64,000 nucleotides of DNA from positions 28,690 to 92,689 of the forward strand of contig JAEXRL010000029.1 in assembly GCA_023440825.1 (NCBI GenBank), in the 5' to 3' direction. A model generated the notes under the pieces. The model saw only the letters and a list, made by a program, of their open reading frames with translations, had not been told where the DNA came from and did not search any database. The translations under genes were made by a program, and so were the position numbers. Each line of letters starts with the position of its first letter. Positions within the stretch are counted from its first letter, which is position 1. The DNA comes from Pseudomonadota bacterium (GTDB lineage Bacteria > Pseudomonadota > Gammaproteobacteria > Burkholderiales > Burkholderiaceae_B). Of the stretch, positions 26,719-35,668 are shown piece by piece.

Positions 26719-28290
26719 ATGCCCACTATCGATCTGCGCCGTCTCATCGTTTTACTCGCACTCTGCACAAGTTTGGCAACTCTGCTCTACACACTATTGG
26801 CGACATATAACGCTGAACGTGTGGTGTTGATCGAAAACACCTTGGAAAGTAATCGCGCTTATGCCGCCAAGCTGGCCAACAGCACAGATGAGTTTCTAAA
26901 TACCATGCAGCAGCAGTTAGCCTACAGTGCAGAACTGCTCTCTACACAAATGCAACACACCGCGGTGCGTGATGCCGAAGCAAAACGTTTACAACAACAA
27001 AACAAAAGTTTTAACTCGGTGATTATTGTGGACTCACAGGGCAAAGTCATGGCCACCTCCCCCCCTGACCTGGGCTTAAGTGGCAAGCTGCTTGACTCAG
27101 TAGGTGCACAGCAGGCACTGGCCCTACGCCAACCACTCATCAGCCCGCCTTACGTTTCACAAACGAATCGACTCATCATCTTTTTGTCCAATCCCATTTT
27201 TAGCCCCTCTGGCAGATACTTGGGGTATGTGGGTGGCTCCATTTACTTGCATGAGAGCAATAGTCTGAATATTTTGCTGGGCGAGCACTACTACCGTGAC
27301 GGCTCTCAAATCTATGTCGTCGATCACTCCCGTAGACTGATCTACCATCAGGACAGCAGTCGCGTAGGGGAATATATCGCCAACAATCTGGCCATAGAAG
27401 ACGTGGTGAAAGGCAAAGACGGAGAGGTCCGATTAGTCAACTCCCAAAATGTGCCCATGCTGGCAGGCTATGCAGCCACCAAAAAAGTGCATTGGGGCAT
27501 CGTTGTGCAGCGGCCCACAAAAATAGTACTGAACGATCTGCATGCACTACTGCGTAAATCAGTCGGCTATATTCTGCCCTTTTATCTTCTGACCGCCGTG
27601 CTTATTTGGTGGCTGGGAAGTAATATTGCGCGCCCGCTCAAACAACTGGCCAGACTAAGTCCGAATCTGGACTCACCCGACTCCGCCACCAAGCTCAAAA
27701 ACGTTCGTACCTGGTATTACGAAGCCACACAGATCAAACGGGCCTTGATCATTGGCTTGCAACGCCTAAGTAAAAAAATTGGACGTATGGACCTAGAGCG
27801 CAATACCGACCCGCTGACACGCCTGCTCAACCGGCGCGGGATGGACAGCGCCCTAATAGAATGGCAACAGCAAGGTAAAAGCTTTTCTGTGCTGGCCTGT
27901 GATATTGACCGCTTCAAACGCGTTAATGACACATATGGACATGCCGTCGGCGATCTCGTGCTGCAATTTTTGGCCGACACCATGCGCCAACATACGCGCA
28001 ACCAAGATCTGCTCTGTCGCGCGGGTGGCGAGGAATTTTTTATTTTTCTTGCCGACCAAAGCCTAGAAGAAGCCTGGCCTATCGCCGAACGTCTACGCCA
28101 AGCCGTGGAGCAGTCTGAATCACCCAGCGGCTCACATATCACGATTTCGATTGGAGTCAGCCACTGGCCCAGCTACAGTGAGAACCTCGCCACCGTTATG
28201 CAAGCCGCCGACCAGGCCTTATATGCGGCCAAGAACAGTGGCCGCAACTGCACGATCATGGCTCAGAAAAAAGACGACTTACTCTCCTAG
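26719..28290 (+). CDS. Membrane Cache-GGDEF diguanylate cyclase
   Basis: This 523-residue protein has a membrane segment at about 7-27, a periplasmic double-Cache-like sensor region (about 30-280), a second membrane segment (about 282-302) and a C-terminal GGDEF domain. The active-site motif is GGEEF at 436-440, and the RxxD inhibitory site is present at 427-430 exactly five residues before it, so an active, product-inhibited cyclase is expected. It probably senses a small periplasmic ligand. Its end overlaps the convergent rmuC gene by 12 bases. Confidence 0.93.
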   Translation: MPTIDLRRLIVLLALCTSLATLLYTLLATYNAERVVLIENTLESNRAYAAKLANSTDEFLNTMQQQLAYSAELLSTQMQHTAVRDAEAKRLQQQNKSFNSVIIVDSQGKVMATSPPDLGLSGKLLDSVGAQQALALRQPLISPPYVSQTNRLIIFLSNPIFSPSGRYLGYVGGSIYLHESNSLNILLGEHYYRDGSQIYVVDHSRRLIYHQDSSRVGEYIANNLAIEDVVKGKDGEVRLVNSQNVPMLAGYAATKKVHWGIVVQRPTKIVLNDLHALLRKSVGYILPFYLLTAVLIWWLGSNIARPLKQLARLSPNLDSPDSATKLKNVRTWYYEATQIKRALIIGLQRLSKKIGRMDLERNTDPLTRLLNRRGMDSALIEWQQQGKSFSVLACDIDRFKRVNDTYGHAVGDLVLQFLADTMRQHTRNQDLLCRAGGEEFFIFLADQSLEEAWPIAERLRQAVEQSESPSGSHITISIGVSHWPSYSENLATVMQAADQALYAAKNSGRNCTIMAQKKDDLLS

Positions 28291-29946
28291 AGGCTCTTGC
28301 TTAGCGCCTACGTTAACGGATGCGTCAGGCTCATCAGGCGTAGAAAAATCAACCTCTAGTGCCGCTTTTTCAAGGAAGTAGGTAGGCAGCTCTGCGCGTA
28401 TGGCAGGCGCCAGATTTTTAAACTCTGCCACCTGCTTGACAAGGTTACCACGCCCACTTAGCAACTGATTTTCTGCTCGCCCATAAGCCTCATTAGCAGC
28501 GTCCAAACCTTTTTTAATACGCTCAAAGCTGACCAAAAAACTATTCAGCTTTTTAAACACCGCTTCCGCTTTATGCGCCAAAGCTGCCGTGTGTTTGTTT
28601 TGATCTTCGTAACGCCACAACTGGCGCACAATATTTAAACTCGTTAATAAAGTCGTTGGCGTTGCCACCAAAACATGACTTTCTATTGCCTGCTGAAATA
28701 AGCTTTCATCGGCTTTCAACGCTTCCACAAACGCAGACTCGATGGGAATAAACATAAACACCATTTCGGGCGAGTTCAATCCGGGCAAGCGGTAATAGTC
28801 ACGATCGCCCAGCTCTTTAATGCGTGCAGCAACCGCCTGCACATGTTCTCGTAGGGCCTGACTACGTTCTAGCTCGTTTTCTGCATTAACGTAACGAGTA
28901 TAGGCATTAAGCGATACCTTGGCATCGATAATCAAATGCTTTTCCTGGGGCAAATACACGATGGCATCAGGGCGCTGACGACCTTGCTCAGTGTTAAAGC
29001 TGACCTCACGCTCATAATCGCGCCCCTGTTGCAAACCAGCCCGATCCAGCACGTTTTCTAGCACCAGCTCCCCCCAATTACCCTGCAGTTTTTTCTGCCC
29101 TCGCAAGGCCGTGGATAACTCGTGGGCCTCTGTGGTAATACGCTGGTTCAGCTCTTTCAGGTTCGCCAGCTCTTTGCGCAACTCACCCTGTTGGCTGGTT
29201 TCACGGTGATGTATCTCGCGTACTTCTTTTTTAAAGTTATCAATCGACTGCTGAAAAGGTCCCATCAACGCGTTTAAGCTCTGTTGACTGCTTTCTTGTA
29301 AAGAACGGGATTTAGCCTCGAGTATGTCGTTTGACAAAGCCTTGAACTGCTCCGTCAGACTGGCTTTCTGACGCTCAAAGCTAGCTAATTCACGAGCGTG
29401 GCTCGCGAGTTTCTCCTGCTGCTCTGCCAGTAAGCTGGCATAGTTTTTATCCAGTGTATTGTGCTGCGCTACCAGCTCATGATGCTGATGTTGCAAACGC
29501 TCAAGCTGCTGTCGTAACTCCTGAGCCTGTGTCTGTAATGTCTGGTTTTCTGCCCTACTGGTTTCATATTGCGTTTGCACTGTATGAAACTGTTGACGCC
29601 ATTGCTCAAGGTGCACACGCTGACCCTGGAAATCGTGCAACGCCTCATCCAATTGCGCCTGCACTCGCTGCTCGCCAGTTTGCGCATGACTGAGCAGCAA
29701 CTCCAACTTGCTATGCTCCAGTTGCCTCTCGTGTAAAACCAGCCTTTGTTCTTGCAGCTCTGCCTGCACATGCTGCTTGGCTGCTTCAGCCTGCTGTAGC
29801 TGGCTATAAGCTTGTGCCAAACGCCTTGCACCCCACCACTGTGCTAGCACAAGCCCCAGCAGCATACCCGCTGCACCGATTAACCCTACCACCCCAATCA
29901 ATTCTACTGTCCACTGCATACTTTGCACCTTCATCACACTGGCCAT
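28279..29946 (-). CDS. rmuC: DNA recombination protein RmuC
   Basis: This 555-residue protein has an N-terminal membrane anchor (about residues 12-30), a long coiled coil (about 40-230) rich in Q, E and L, and the RmuC nuclease-like domain (about 240-490). Typical segments are LRGQKKLQGNWGELVLENVL, RPDAIVYLPQ and HLIIDAKVSLNAY. RmuC limits inversions at short inverted repeats in E. coli. The start may instead be the Met at residue 5. Its tail overlaps the GGDEF gene by 12 bases in convergent orientation. Confidence 0.95.
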   Translation of the reverse strand: MASVMKVQSMQWTVELIGVVGLIGAAGMLLGLVLAQWWGARRLAQAYSQLQQAEAAKQHVQAELQEQRLVLHERQLEHSKLELLLSHAQTGEQRVQAQLDEALHDFQGQRVHLEQWRQQFHTVQTQYETSRAENQTLQTQAQELRQQLERLQHQHHELVAQHNTLDKNYASLLAEQQEKLASHARELASFERQKASLTEQFKALSNDILEAKSRSLQESSQQSLNALMGPFQQSIDNFKKEVREIHHRETSQQGELRKELANLKELNQRITTEAHELSTALRGQKKLQGNWGELVLENVLDRAGLQQGRDYEREVSFNTEQGRQRPDAIVYLPQEKHLIIDAKVSLNAYTRYVNAENELERSQALREHVQAVAARIKELGDRDYYRLPGLNSPEMVFMFIPIESAFVEALKADESLFQQAIESHVLVATPTTLLTSLNIVRQLWRYEDQNKHTAALAHKAEAVFKKLNSFLVSFERIKKGLDAANEAYGRAENQLLSGRGNLVKQVAEFKNLAPAIRAELPTYFLEKAALEVDFSTPDEPDASVNVGAKQEPLGE

Positions 29947-30115
29947 GTCGTCGGGCCATCATAAATCAGCCCTCCAAGATCAAGGTATTACCTAAACCCT
30001 GTTATGCTGACTGAAAAGCGCCTAGCTACTTATTACTTATAAGAATATAGAAAGCGCTTATTAAGAGATCGGTATGATATTAACTTTTACATAAGCACAA
30101 GTTATTACATCCACT

Positions 30116-31114
30116 ATGCGTCTATTACTCTCTACCACTGCAACTGCTGCAGCATTAAGCCTAATCGCGCCACTTAGCGCTAGTGCAACCGAAGCTGCTA
30201 CCACATGGCCCACCCAAACGGTCACCATCATCATGGGCTTTCCTGCCGGCTCGGGAGTCGATGTCATTGCCCGTGGCATCCAAGAGCCTTTGTCCCAAGA
30301 GCTGGGGCAAACCGTTATTATCGACTATAAACCTGGCGCCGCTGGTAATATCGGTAGCCAATACGTCGCCCGGGCCAAACCCGATGGCTACACCCTTTAC
30401 TTGGGCACCGCTGCCACACATGGTAGTAATGCGGAATTGTACAAAAACCTGCCCTTTGACGTAGAAGAAGATTTCGTACCCGTCGCCCCCCTGATTGATG
30501 TTGCCAATGTACTGACTATCAACCCCGACGTCATTGACGTAAGCACTTTAGAGCAGTTCGTCAAAGAGGTGCAGGCCAATCCTGGCAAATATAATTATGC
30601 GTCAACCGGTAATGGTGCAGGCACGCACATGGCTTTTGCCGAGTTCAATGCGCGCCTGGGTCTAGACATGGAGCACGTACCCTACAAAGGCGGTCCCGAG
30701 GCCCTTACATCGGTGCTGCGTGGTGAAACCTGCTGCATCATGAATCAGGTACAAACTGTATTGCCCCACTACAAGGCAGATAAAGTGCGCTTACTCGGCA
30801 TCACCACCGCTCAACCCGTCGAAGCGGTGAAAGAAGTGCCAACTATTGCTGCCAGCCAAGTACCGGGCACGGAAAACTTCGACAGCTCGATCTGGTTCGG
30901 TCTATTTGCCCCTAAAGGCACCGACCCGGAAATTGTGAAAACACTGAACCAAGCTGTCACGAATGTGCTGCAACAGCCTGAGGTCAGCGGCCGATTCGTC
31001 TCGCAAGGTAATGCCATACGCATAGAGACACCAGAGCAGTTCAAACAAACTGTCAAAGACGATAGAGCCAAATGGGCCCAAGTTATCAAAGATGCACAAA
31101 TTAGCATTGAGTAA
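30116..31114 (+). CDS. Bug-family (TctC-like) periplasmic receptor
   Basis: This 332-residue protein has a signal peptide (about 1-25, ending near SASATEA) followed by WPTQTVTIIMGFPAGSGVDVIAR, the Bug hallmark, and later IIDYKPGAAGNIGSQYVARAKPDGYTL. Bug proteins bind carboxylates or similar small molecules for tripartite tricarboxylate transporters. No TctA or TctB membrane genes are nearby. It lies 68 bases before an FAD oxidoreductase and a CMD-fold protein on the same strand, so it may feed or sense their substrate. No strong ribosome site precedes the ATG. Confidence 0.92.
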   Translation: MRLLLSTTATAAALSLIAPLSASATEAATTWPTQTVTIIMGFPAGSGVDVIARGIQEPLSQELGQTVIIDYKPGAAGNIGSQYVARAKPDGYTLYLGTAATHGSNAELYKNLPFDVEEDFVPVAPLIDVANVLTINPDVIDVSTLEQFVKEVQANPGKYNYASTGNGAGTHMAFAEFNARLGLDMEHVPYKGGPEALTSVLRGETCCIMNQVQTVLPHYKADKVRLLGITTAQPVEAVKEVPTIAASQVPGTENFDSSIWFGLFAPKGTDPEIVKTLNQAVTNVLQQPEVSGRFVSQGNAIRIETPEQFKQTVKDDRAKWAQVIKDAQISIE

Positions 31115-31182
31115 TACACTTAAGTCCCTATTGTCAGCCCCACACGCTGTCTACACATAAAACGGCAGCCATATAGTTACTT

Positions 31183-32679
31183 ATGTCTTTGAGCCCCCTA
31201 CCCGCCGCAGCCCCTGAAGGGCTGCTGGCTCTTGAGAACCGTCTGCGTGATGACCTGCTCACGTTAAGCTGGCCCGCTAAAAGCTGGATTCCACCCCGCA
31301 CCCATCAGGGACAAACCGTACACGATGTCTTGATCATCGGCGCCGGCCAAGCTGGTTTGGCCCTGTCCACTGCACTGGCGCAGCTAGGTATACAGGCTGT
31401 GCTACTGGATAAAGCACCAAAAGATTTCGAAGGCCCTTGGGCAACAACGGCACGCATGGAGACCTTGCGTTCCCCTAAAGAACTACTTGGGCCCGCACTA
31501 GGTATTCCTTCCTTATCGTTCCGTGCCTGGTTTATCGCACAGTGGGGGCCAAAGGCCTGGGAAGAGCTGGATAAAATTCCACGTCTGCAATGGATGGACT
31601 ATTTACGCTGGTACCGACGAGTCACCTACGCTGATGTACGTAACGAGCATGAGCTCAAAGCCATACGCCCTCAGGGCAACGGCTTGGTTGCACTAGATGT
31701 GCAGACCCCTGCTACGCGTAGCACGTGGCTAGCCAGACGAGTTGTACTTGCCACCGGGCGAGATGGTCTAGGCGGTGCGCAAATTCCTGATTTCATGCGC
31801 GATATCGACCCAGAGCGCTGGGCACACTCGGCCGATGAGCTGGACTACACACGCCTAGAGGGTTTACACATTGGCGTGGTTGGAGCAGGCGCATCAGCCA
31901 TGGACAGCGCAGCTACCGCGCTAGAACATGGCGCAGCCAGTGTAGATTTACTCATACGTCGTAAAGACTTGCCGCGTATTAATAAATCCAAAGGTTCTGG
32001 AGTACCGGGCTTAACACATGGCCAGTACTTACTTACCGATGAATGGAAATGGCGTATTCGGCACTACATTAATGCGCAACAAGTGCCGCCCCCACATGAC
32101 AGCACCTTGCGTGTGTCAAGACATGAACACGCTTACTTTCACCTTGATTGCGCCATAGAGAAAGTCATCCAGCAAGGTCAGCAACTGCAGGTCTATACCT
32201 CGCGTGGTATTTTTACTTTGGACTTTCTGATTGTCTCTACCGGCTTTAGTATAGATTGGGCACTGCGCCCCGAGTTTAAAGACATTGCACCACATGTACG
32301 CCTGTGGGGGGATCGCTATACACCGCCACATGAGCAGCGCGATGCCGAATTAACCGCCTCTCCTGATTTGGGCGCCCTGTTCGAGTTCCAGCCCCGTACT
32401 CCCGCCGCCCTGCCGGGGCTTGAGCGCCTGCATTGCTTTAGTTATCCGGCCGCCCTGTCTCACGGTACCGTGTCTGGTGACATCCCCGCCTTAAGTGACG
32501 GTGCCCGGAAATTAGCACAGGGCTTGGCGGCGCTATTTTATCGCGAGGATATTGAGCAGCATTTTGCGCAATTGCTGGCCTATTCCGAGCCCGAACTGGA
32601 CGGCACAGAATGGACTCCCGCCGACACAGCAGCTCGAATTGAGCAACTCAACTCAGTCAACATTACAAGGGAAAGCTAA
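31183..32679 (+). CDS. FAD/NAD(P)-binding oxidoreductase (flavin monooxygenase-like)
   Basis: This 498-residue protein has an FAD-binding Rossmann motif GAGQAGLALS near residues 53-62, following a roughly 45-residue N-terminal lead, and a second dinucleotide motif GVVGAGASAMDSA near residue 230. The C-terminal LDFLIVSTGFSIDW is the ATG-like motif of class B flavin monooxygenases. The classical FxGxxxHxxxW fingerprint is not evident, so a strict Baeyer-Villiger assignment is not supported. It is followed after five bases by the CMD-fold gene, implying one operon and probably a shared oxidative pathway. Confidence 0.82.
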   Translation: MSLSPLPAAAPEGLLALENRLRDDLLTLSWPAKSWIPPRTHQGQTVHDVLIIGAGQAGLALSTALAQLGIQAVLLDKAPKDFEGPWATTARMETLRSPKELLGPALGIPSLSFRAWFIAQWGPKAWEELDKIPRLQWMDYLRWYRRVTYADVRNEHELKAIRPQGNGLVALDVQTPATRSTWLARRVVLATGRDGLGGAQIPDFMRDIDPERWAHSADELDYTRLEGLHIGVVGAGASAMDSAATALEHGAASVDLLIRRKDLPRINKSKGSGVPGLTHGQYLLTDEWKWRIRHYINAQQVPPPHDSTLRVSRHEHAYFHLDCAIEKVIQQGQQLQVYTSRGIFTLDFLIVSTGFSIDWALRPEFKDIAPHVRLWGDRYTPPHEQRDAELTASPDLGALFEFQPRTPAALPGLERLHCFSYPAALSHGTVSGDIPALSDGARKLAQGLAALFYREDIEQHFAQLLAYSEPELDGTEWTPADTAARIEQLNSVNITRES

Positions 32680-32684
32680 GCACT

Positions 32685-33860
32685 ATGGGCCAACCAACTC
32701 CTGACACTCTGGATGACCTCGCCGGTCTCACTTCTACTAGCCCTGTCTTTATCACTCGGCACGCTCGCAACAAAGTGGTGACTGCCACACAAGCGTGCGA
32801 GAATCTGATTTTTAGTGACAGCATTTCGGCGAGCCTATCCTCCACCGAGCGCTACCTGCTCGCCAGTGAACAAGCCCGTATTAGTGGTGTACCCGCGCTG
32901 GCTAACTACTACCTGCAGCGTGCCCACACTAGGCCCGCGGATGATCAAACTGCAGCAGCCGCTCTCTTTCACGCTGTGCAACACGCTGGCTCGGAAACAG
33001 GCATACCCAGGCTCGATACCATATTGCACTTTGTCCGCACCTTAGCGCTAGACCCTACGGCCAGCGACCGCGACACCTTGTTGGCCATCCCCACGCACGG
33101 CTTATCCGTGGACGACACCGTACTTTTAGCGCAACTTATCGGTTTTGTTGCGTATCAGGCACGTGTACTAGTGGGCTTGCAAGCCATGGCTGAACTAGGC
33201 GGACAAGAGCAAAGCGTGGAGCAAGAGCAGGAGTCTACGCCATTCGTACACCCGGCCAAGCTGCCCGCACCCGGTGAAGCACTACGCCGTAACGGCTTTA
33301 CCAGTGAGACACTAGGCTGGGATTCTTGGTTACCCGTACTCGATCCGGAAACCGCTAGCGCCGAACAACAACGCGTGCTGGACATCAGCCATCCCAAAGC
33401 ACGCAGCATGGATTTTTATCTTTTGCTCTGCCGTCAGCCTGAGGTACTACTTGAGCGCTCACAAGCCTTTAACGCCATTATGTATGCGCCTGGCGGCTTG
33501 TCTCGTGCCGAGCGTGAGCTGGCTGCTGCAGCCGTATCTCGGGTGAATCGCTGTGTCTTTTGCTTAGCTGTCCATGCCCAGCGCTTTGAGCAGCTCGCCA
33601 AACGCAACGATGTTATGGCGCAATTGTTTGATGACCCCGATAGCGCCGGCACAAACGCTCGCGAACGCGCAATTATACAAGCCAGCGTAGCCTTAACCCG
33701 AACACCAGGACAATTCGGAGCGGAAGCGATACAAGCCCTGCGTACCGCAGGTCTATCCGACACCGAAATTCTGGACACTGTGCATGCCGCCGCCCTATTT
33801 GGCTGGGCGAACCGTCTCATGCTGAATTTAGGTAAGGAAACCTACCCAACACAAGCCTGA
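32685..33860 (+). CDS. Two-part CMD/AhpD-fold protein, apparent fusion
   Basis: This 391-residue protein has two segments. Residues about 1-165 resemble the CMD-domain Avi_7170-type family, without a CxxC. Residues about 200-385 resemble the peroxidase-like Avi_7169-type family, with the AhpD motif NRCVFCLAVHAQRF giving C-x-x-C and a following histidine. A Q/E-rich linker (GGQEQSVEQEQES) joins them. In the loci I recall, the two are separate adjacent genes, so this looks like a fusion. It should act in the cytoplasm on peroxides or a related redox step, with the FAD oxidoreductase encoded five bases upstream. Family assignment is from memory, without a search. Confidence 0.75.
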   Translation: MGQPTPDTLDDLAGLTSTSPVFITRHARNKVVTATQACENLIFSDSISASLSSTERYLLASEQARISGVPALANYYLQRAHTRPADDQTAAAALFHAVQHAGSETGIPRLDTILHFVRTLALDPTASDRDTLLAIPTHGLSVDDTVLLAQLIGFVAYQARVLVGLQAMAELGGQEQSVEQEQESTPFVHPAKLPAPGEALRRNGFTSETLGWDSWLPVLDPETASAEQQRVLDISHPKARSMDFYLLLCRQPEVLLERSQAFNAIMYAPGGLSRAERELAAAAVSRVNRCVFCLAVHAQRFEQLAKRNDVMAQLFDDPDSAGTNARERAIIQASVALTRTPGQFGAEAIQALRTAGLSDTEILDTVHAAALFGWANRLMLNLGKETYPTQA

Positions 33861-33867
33861 TAAGCCT

Positions 33868-33896
33868 AGCCGTCAGCGCTCTGGGTGCTGACGGCT
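33868..33896. terminator. Hairpin between convergent genes
   Basis: AGCCGTCAGC (33868-33877) pairs perfectly with GCTGACGGCT (33887-33896) around a nine-base loop. It lies between the CMD-fold gene and the convergent HAD phosphatase gene, as expected for a shared terminator. No clear T-run is seen on either side. Confidence 0.5.
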
Positions 33897-33912
33897 GATG
33901 CCAATCTCTGTA

Positions 33913-34632
33913 TCAGGCCTGCGCTGCAAGCGGACTAGGTAAGGCTAACTGATTCCACTGCTCAAAGGCGGCATACCATGAGCTATCACGCAGCCCAACA
34001 TCACCATAACCCGCCGTGTGTAAGACAAACCGTACGTCTGCCCGTGATGCACACAGGGCATCCACAGATGTATCCCCAAAATACAGACATTGCTCAGGCT
34101 GTACGCCCAAGCTGCGTATTGTCTCTAGCAAAGGGACTGGGGAGGGCTTGGCTTGACCCCAGGAGTCAGAGCCACTAATCGTGTTGAAGTAGGTGTCTAT
34201 GTGTAAAAGCTGACTGACTGATAAGGCGCTGGCATAACTTTTATTCGTACACACACCTATCGCCAGCCCTGCCTGAGCGCAGGCTTGCAACACCGCTAAG
34301 GCTCCAGGGTAGAGCTGCGTATTGCGATAGTTCAAGCTGGCGTAATAGCGAAAATACTGCTCTTTTAAAGAGTCAAACTCGGTTGGCTGCTGCCAGCCCA
34401 TATCATTAATAATATGCTGCATGATATTTTCACACGTGCCATGCAAGTTATCAGATACATAATCGGGCGCAAGCACACCATAACCACTGTGCTCAAAAGT
34501 CAGGCGCATGCCATCCATAATGTCGGTAGCGCTATCCAGCAAGGTTCCGTCTAAATCAAACACCACCCCACGTAAGTCCTGCTCTAGCAGTAAGGACTGA
34601 ACATCAGGGCCAAGCACTACATTATTGGACAC
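33913..34632 (-). CDS. HAD-superfamily phosphatase (phosphoglycolate phosphatase type)
   Basis: This 239-residue hydrolase has the HAD nucleophile motif FDLDGTLLDS, motif II in VCTNKS, the motif III lysine in GQAKPSP and motif IV YFGDTSVDA, plus an alpha-helical C1 cap between motifs I and II. I prefer a GTG start at 34632, which has AGAAGGA about ten bases upstream. The frame is open to an ATG at 34767, but that version adds 45 residues unlike the family and overlaps the upstream gene by 26 bases. The substrate could be phosphoglycolate or another sugar phosphate. It follows the rRNA methyltransferase gene. Confidence 0.8.
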   Translation of the reverse strand: MSNNVVLGPDVQSLLLEQDLRGVVFDLDGTLLDSATDIMDGMRLTFEHSGYGVLAPDYVSDNLHGTCENIMQHIINDMGWQQPTEFDSLKEQYFRYYASLNYRNTQLYPGALAVLQACAQAGLAIGVCTNKSYASALSVSQLLHIDTYFNTISGSDSWGQAKPSPVPLLETIRSLGVQPEQCLYFGDTSVDALCASRADVRFVLHTAGYGDVGLRDSSWYAAFEQWNQLALPSPLAAQA

Positions 34633-34741
34633 GAGTTTGTATTCCTTCTGAAAAGGCAGCTTCAAGCTACCAGCGTTGATAGGAAAGAACGTACTACTCA
34701 AGATACCATTTTCTGTAGGGATAGCAATGTAGTGTCTGCCT

Positions 34742-35584
34742 TTACACAGCCAGACGACGGAAAACACGAAACCTCACATCCACCGTCAGCCTTAAACGGC
34801 TTAAGGCTCGGGCGCGCTCCAGACCGGCCGCACTGGCTCGATACAGATGCGGTGTCATGACCAGTAACTGTTCAATGGCCTGTGCCGAATCTAAGACCAA
34901 AGAATATGACACTTGCTGCTCATTCACCATTTCAAAGCCCGGCGTGTCAGAATGCTGCTCGGCCTTGCTCTTTAGCTCGGGATAAATTAGTTGGCGCAGT
35001 TCCTGTAAATGCTGATTACCCGCCTCCACCAACACCAGATAAGCATTCGGTGCCAATACCCGCGCGAACTCCTCGTACACAGGAAAGCCGAACATGCACA
35101 ACACCACATCTAGGGTGTGTGAGGCAAGCGGCAAGTTAGCATTGCTGCCCACCAACCAGCGTATTTTCCGTGTTCTTTTAGCCGCCGCCAGCACTGCCCA
35201 CTTAGAAATATCCAAGCCTATCCAGCGCCATTGCTGCGATGCCAAGCCATGTTGACAGGCTTGCAAATAATAGCCTTCACCACAGCCAGCATCCAGGCAC
35301 ACCGCTTGCGAGGGCAGCCTCAAATCGGCCAAACACTGCAGCAGTTGCTGAGCAATCGGGGCATACGCCTCAGAGGCTAAAAACTGCCTGCGTGCGGCCA
35401 CCATTTCTTTGCTATCGCCCGGGTCCAGACTGCGCTTATTTTGTACCGGTAATAAGTGTATATACCCTTGGCTGGCCGTATCAAAACTATGCCCTTGAGC
35501 ACAGCGCCACGTCCTACCATCTTGCACCAAGATCTGCCCATCCAGAGGGCAACACAAATCCATATACAGCGAGGGCTCACTCAT
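34742..35584 (-). CDS. rlmA: RlmA-type 23S rRNA guanine methyltransferase
   Basis: This 280-residue S-adenosylmethionine-dependent enzyme matches RlmA, which methylates N1 of a guanine in helix 35 of 23S rRNA. The N-terminal zinc-finger-like part, GYIHLLPVQNKRS and DPGDSKEM (about 50-60), and the SAM motif DAGCGEGYY are all RlmA-like. One expected zinc ligand differs: the first pair reads C12-P-L-D15, followed by C28 and H32, where E. coli has C-P-L-C. The finger may use the aspartate or C11 instead. Target nucleotide by homology only. Confidence 0.85.
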   Translation of the reverse strand: MSEPSLYMDLCCPLDGQILVQDGRTWRCAQGHSFDTASQGYIHLLPVQNKRSLDPGDSKEMVAARRQFLASEAYAPIAQQLLQCLADLRLPSQAVCLDAGCGEGYYLQACQHGLASQQWRWIGLDISKWAVLAAAKRTRKIRWLVGSNANLPLASHTLDVVLCMFGFPVYEEFARVLAPNAYLVLVEAGNQHLQELRQLIYPELKSKAEQHSDTPGFEMVNEQQVSYSLVLDSAQAIEQLLVMTPHLYRASAAGLERARALSRLRLTVDVRFRVFRRLAV

Positions 35585-35668
35585 TACTCTAGGCCTTGGG
35601 CTAAGAAAACATCTGATTAAACGGCAGAATACCGCTTACAGCAAGACCTGAGGCGAACAGCTGGACGA

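Noticed and set aside
34633..34767. Longer N-terminus of the HAD phosphatase
   Set aside because: The extension has no family similarity and overlaps the RlmA gene; GTG 34632 has a good ribosome site. Not fully excluded.
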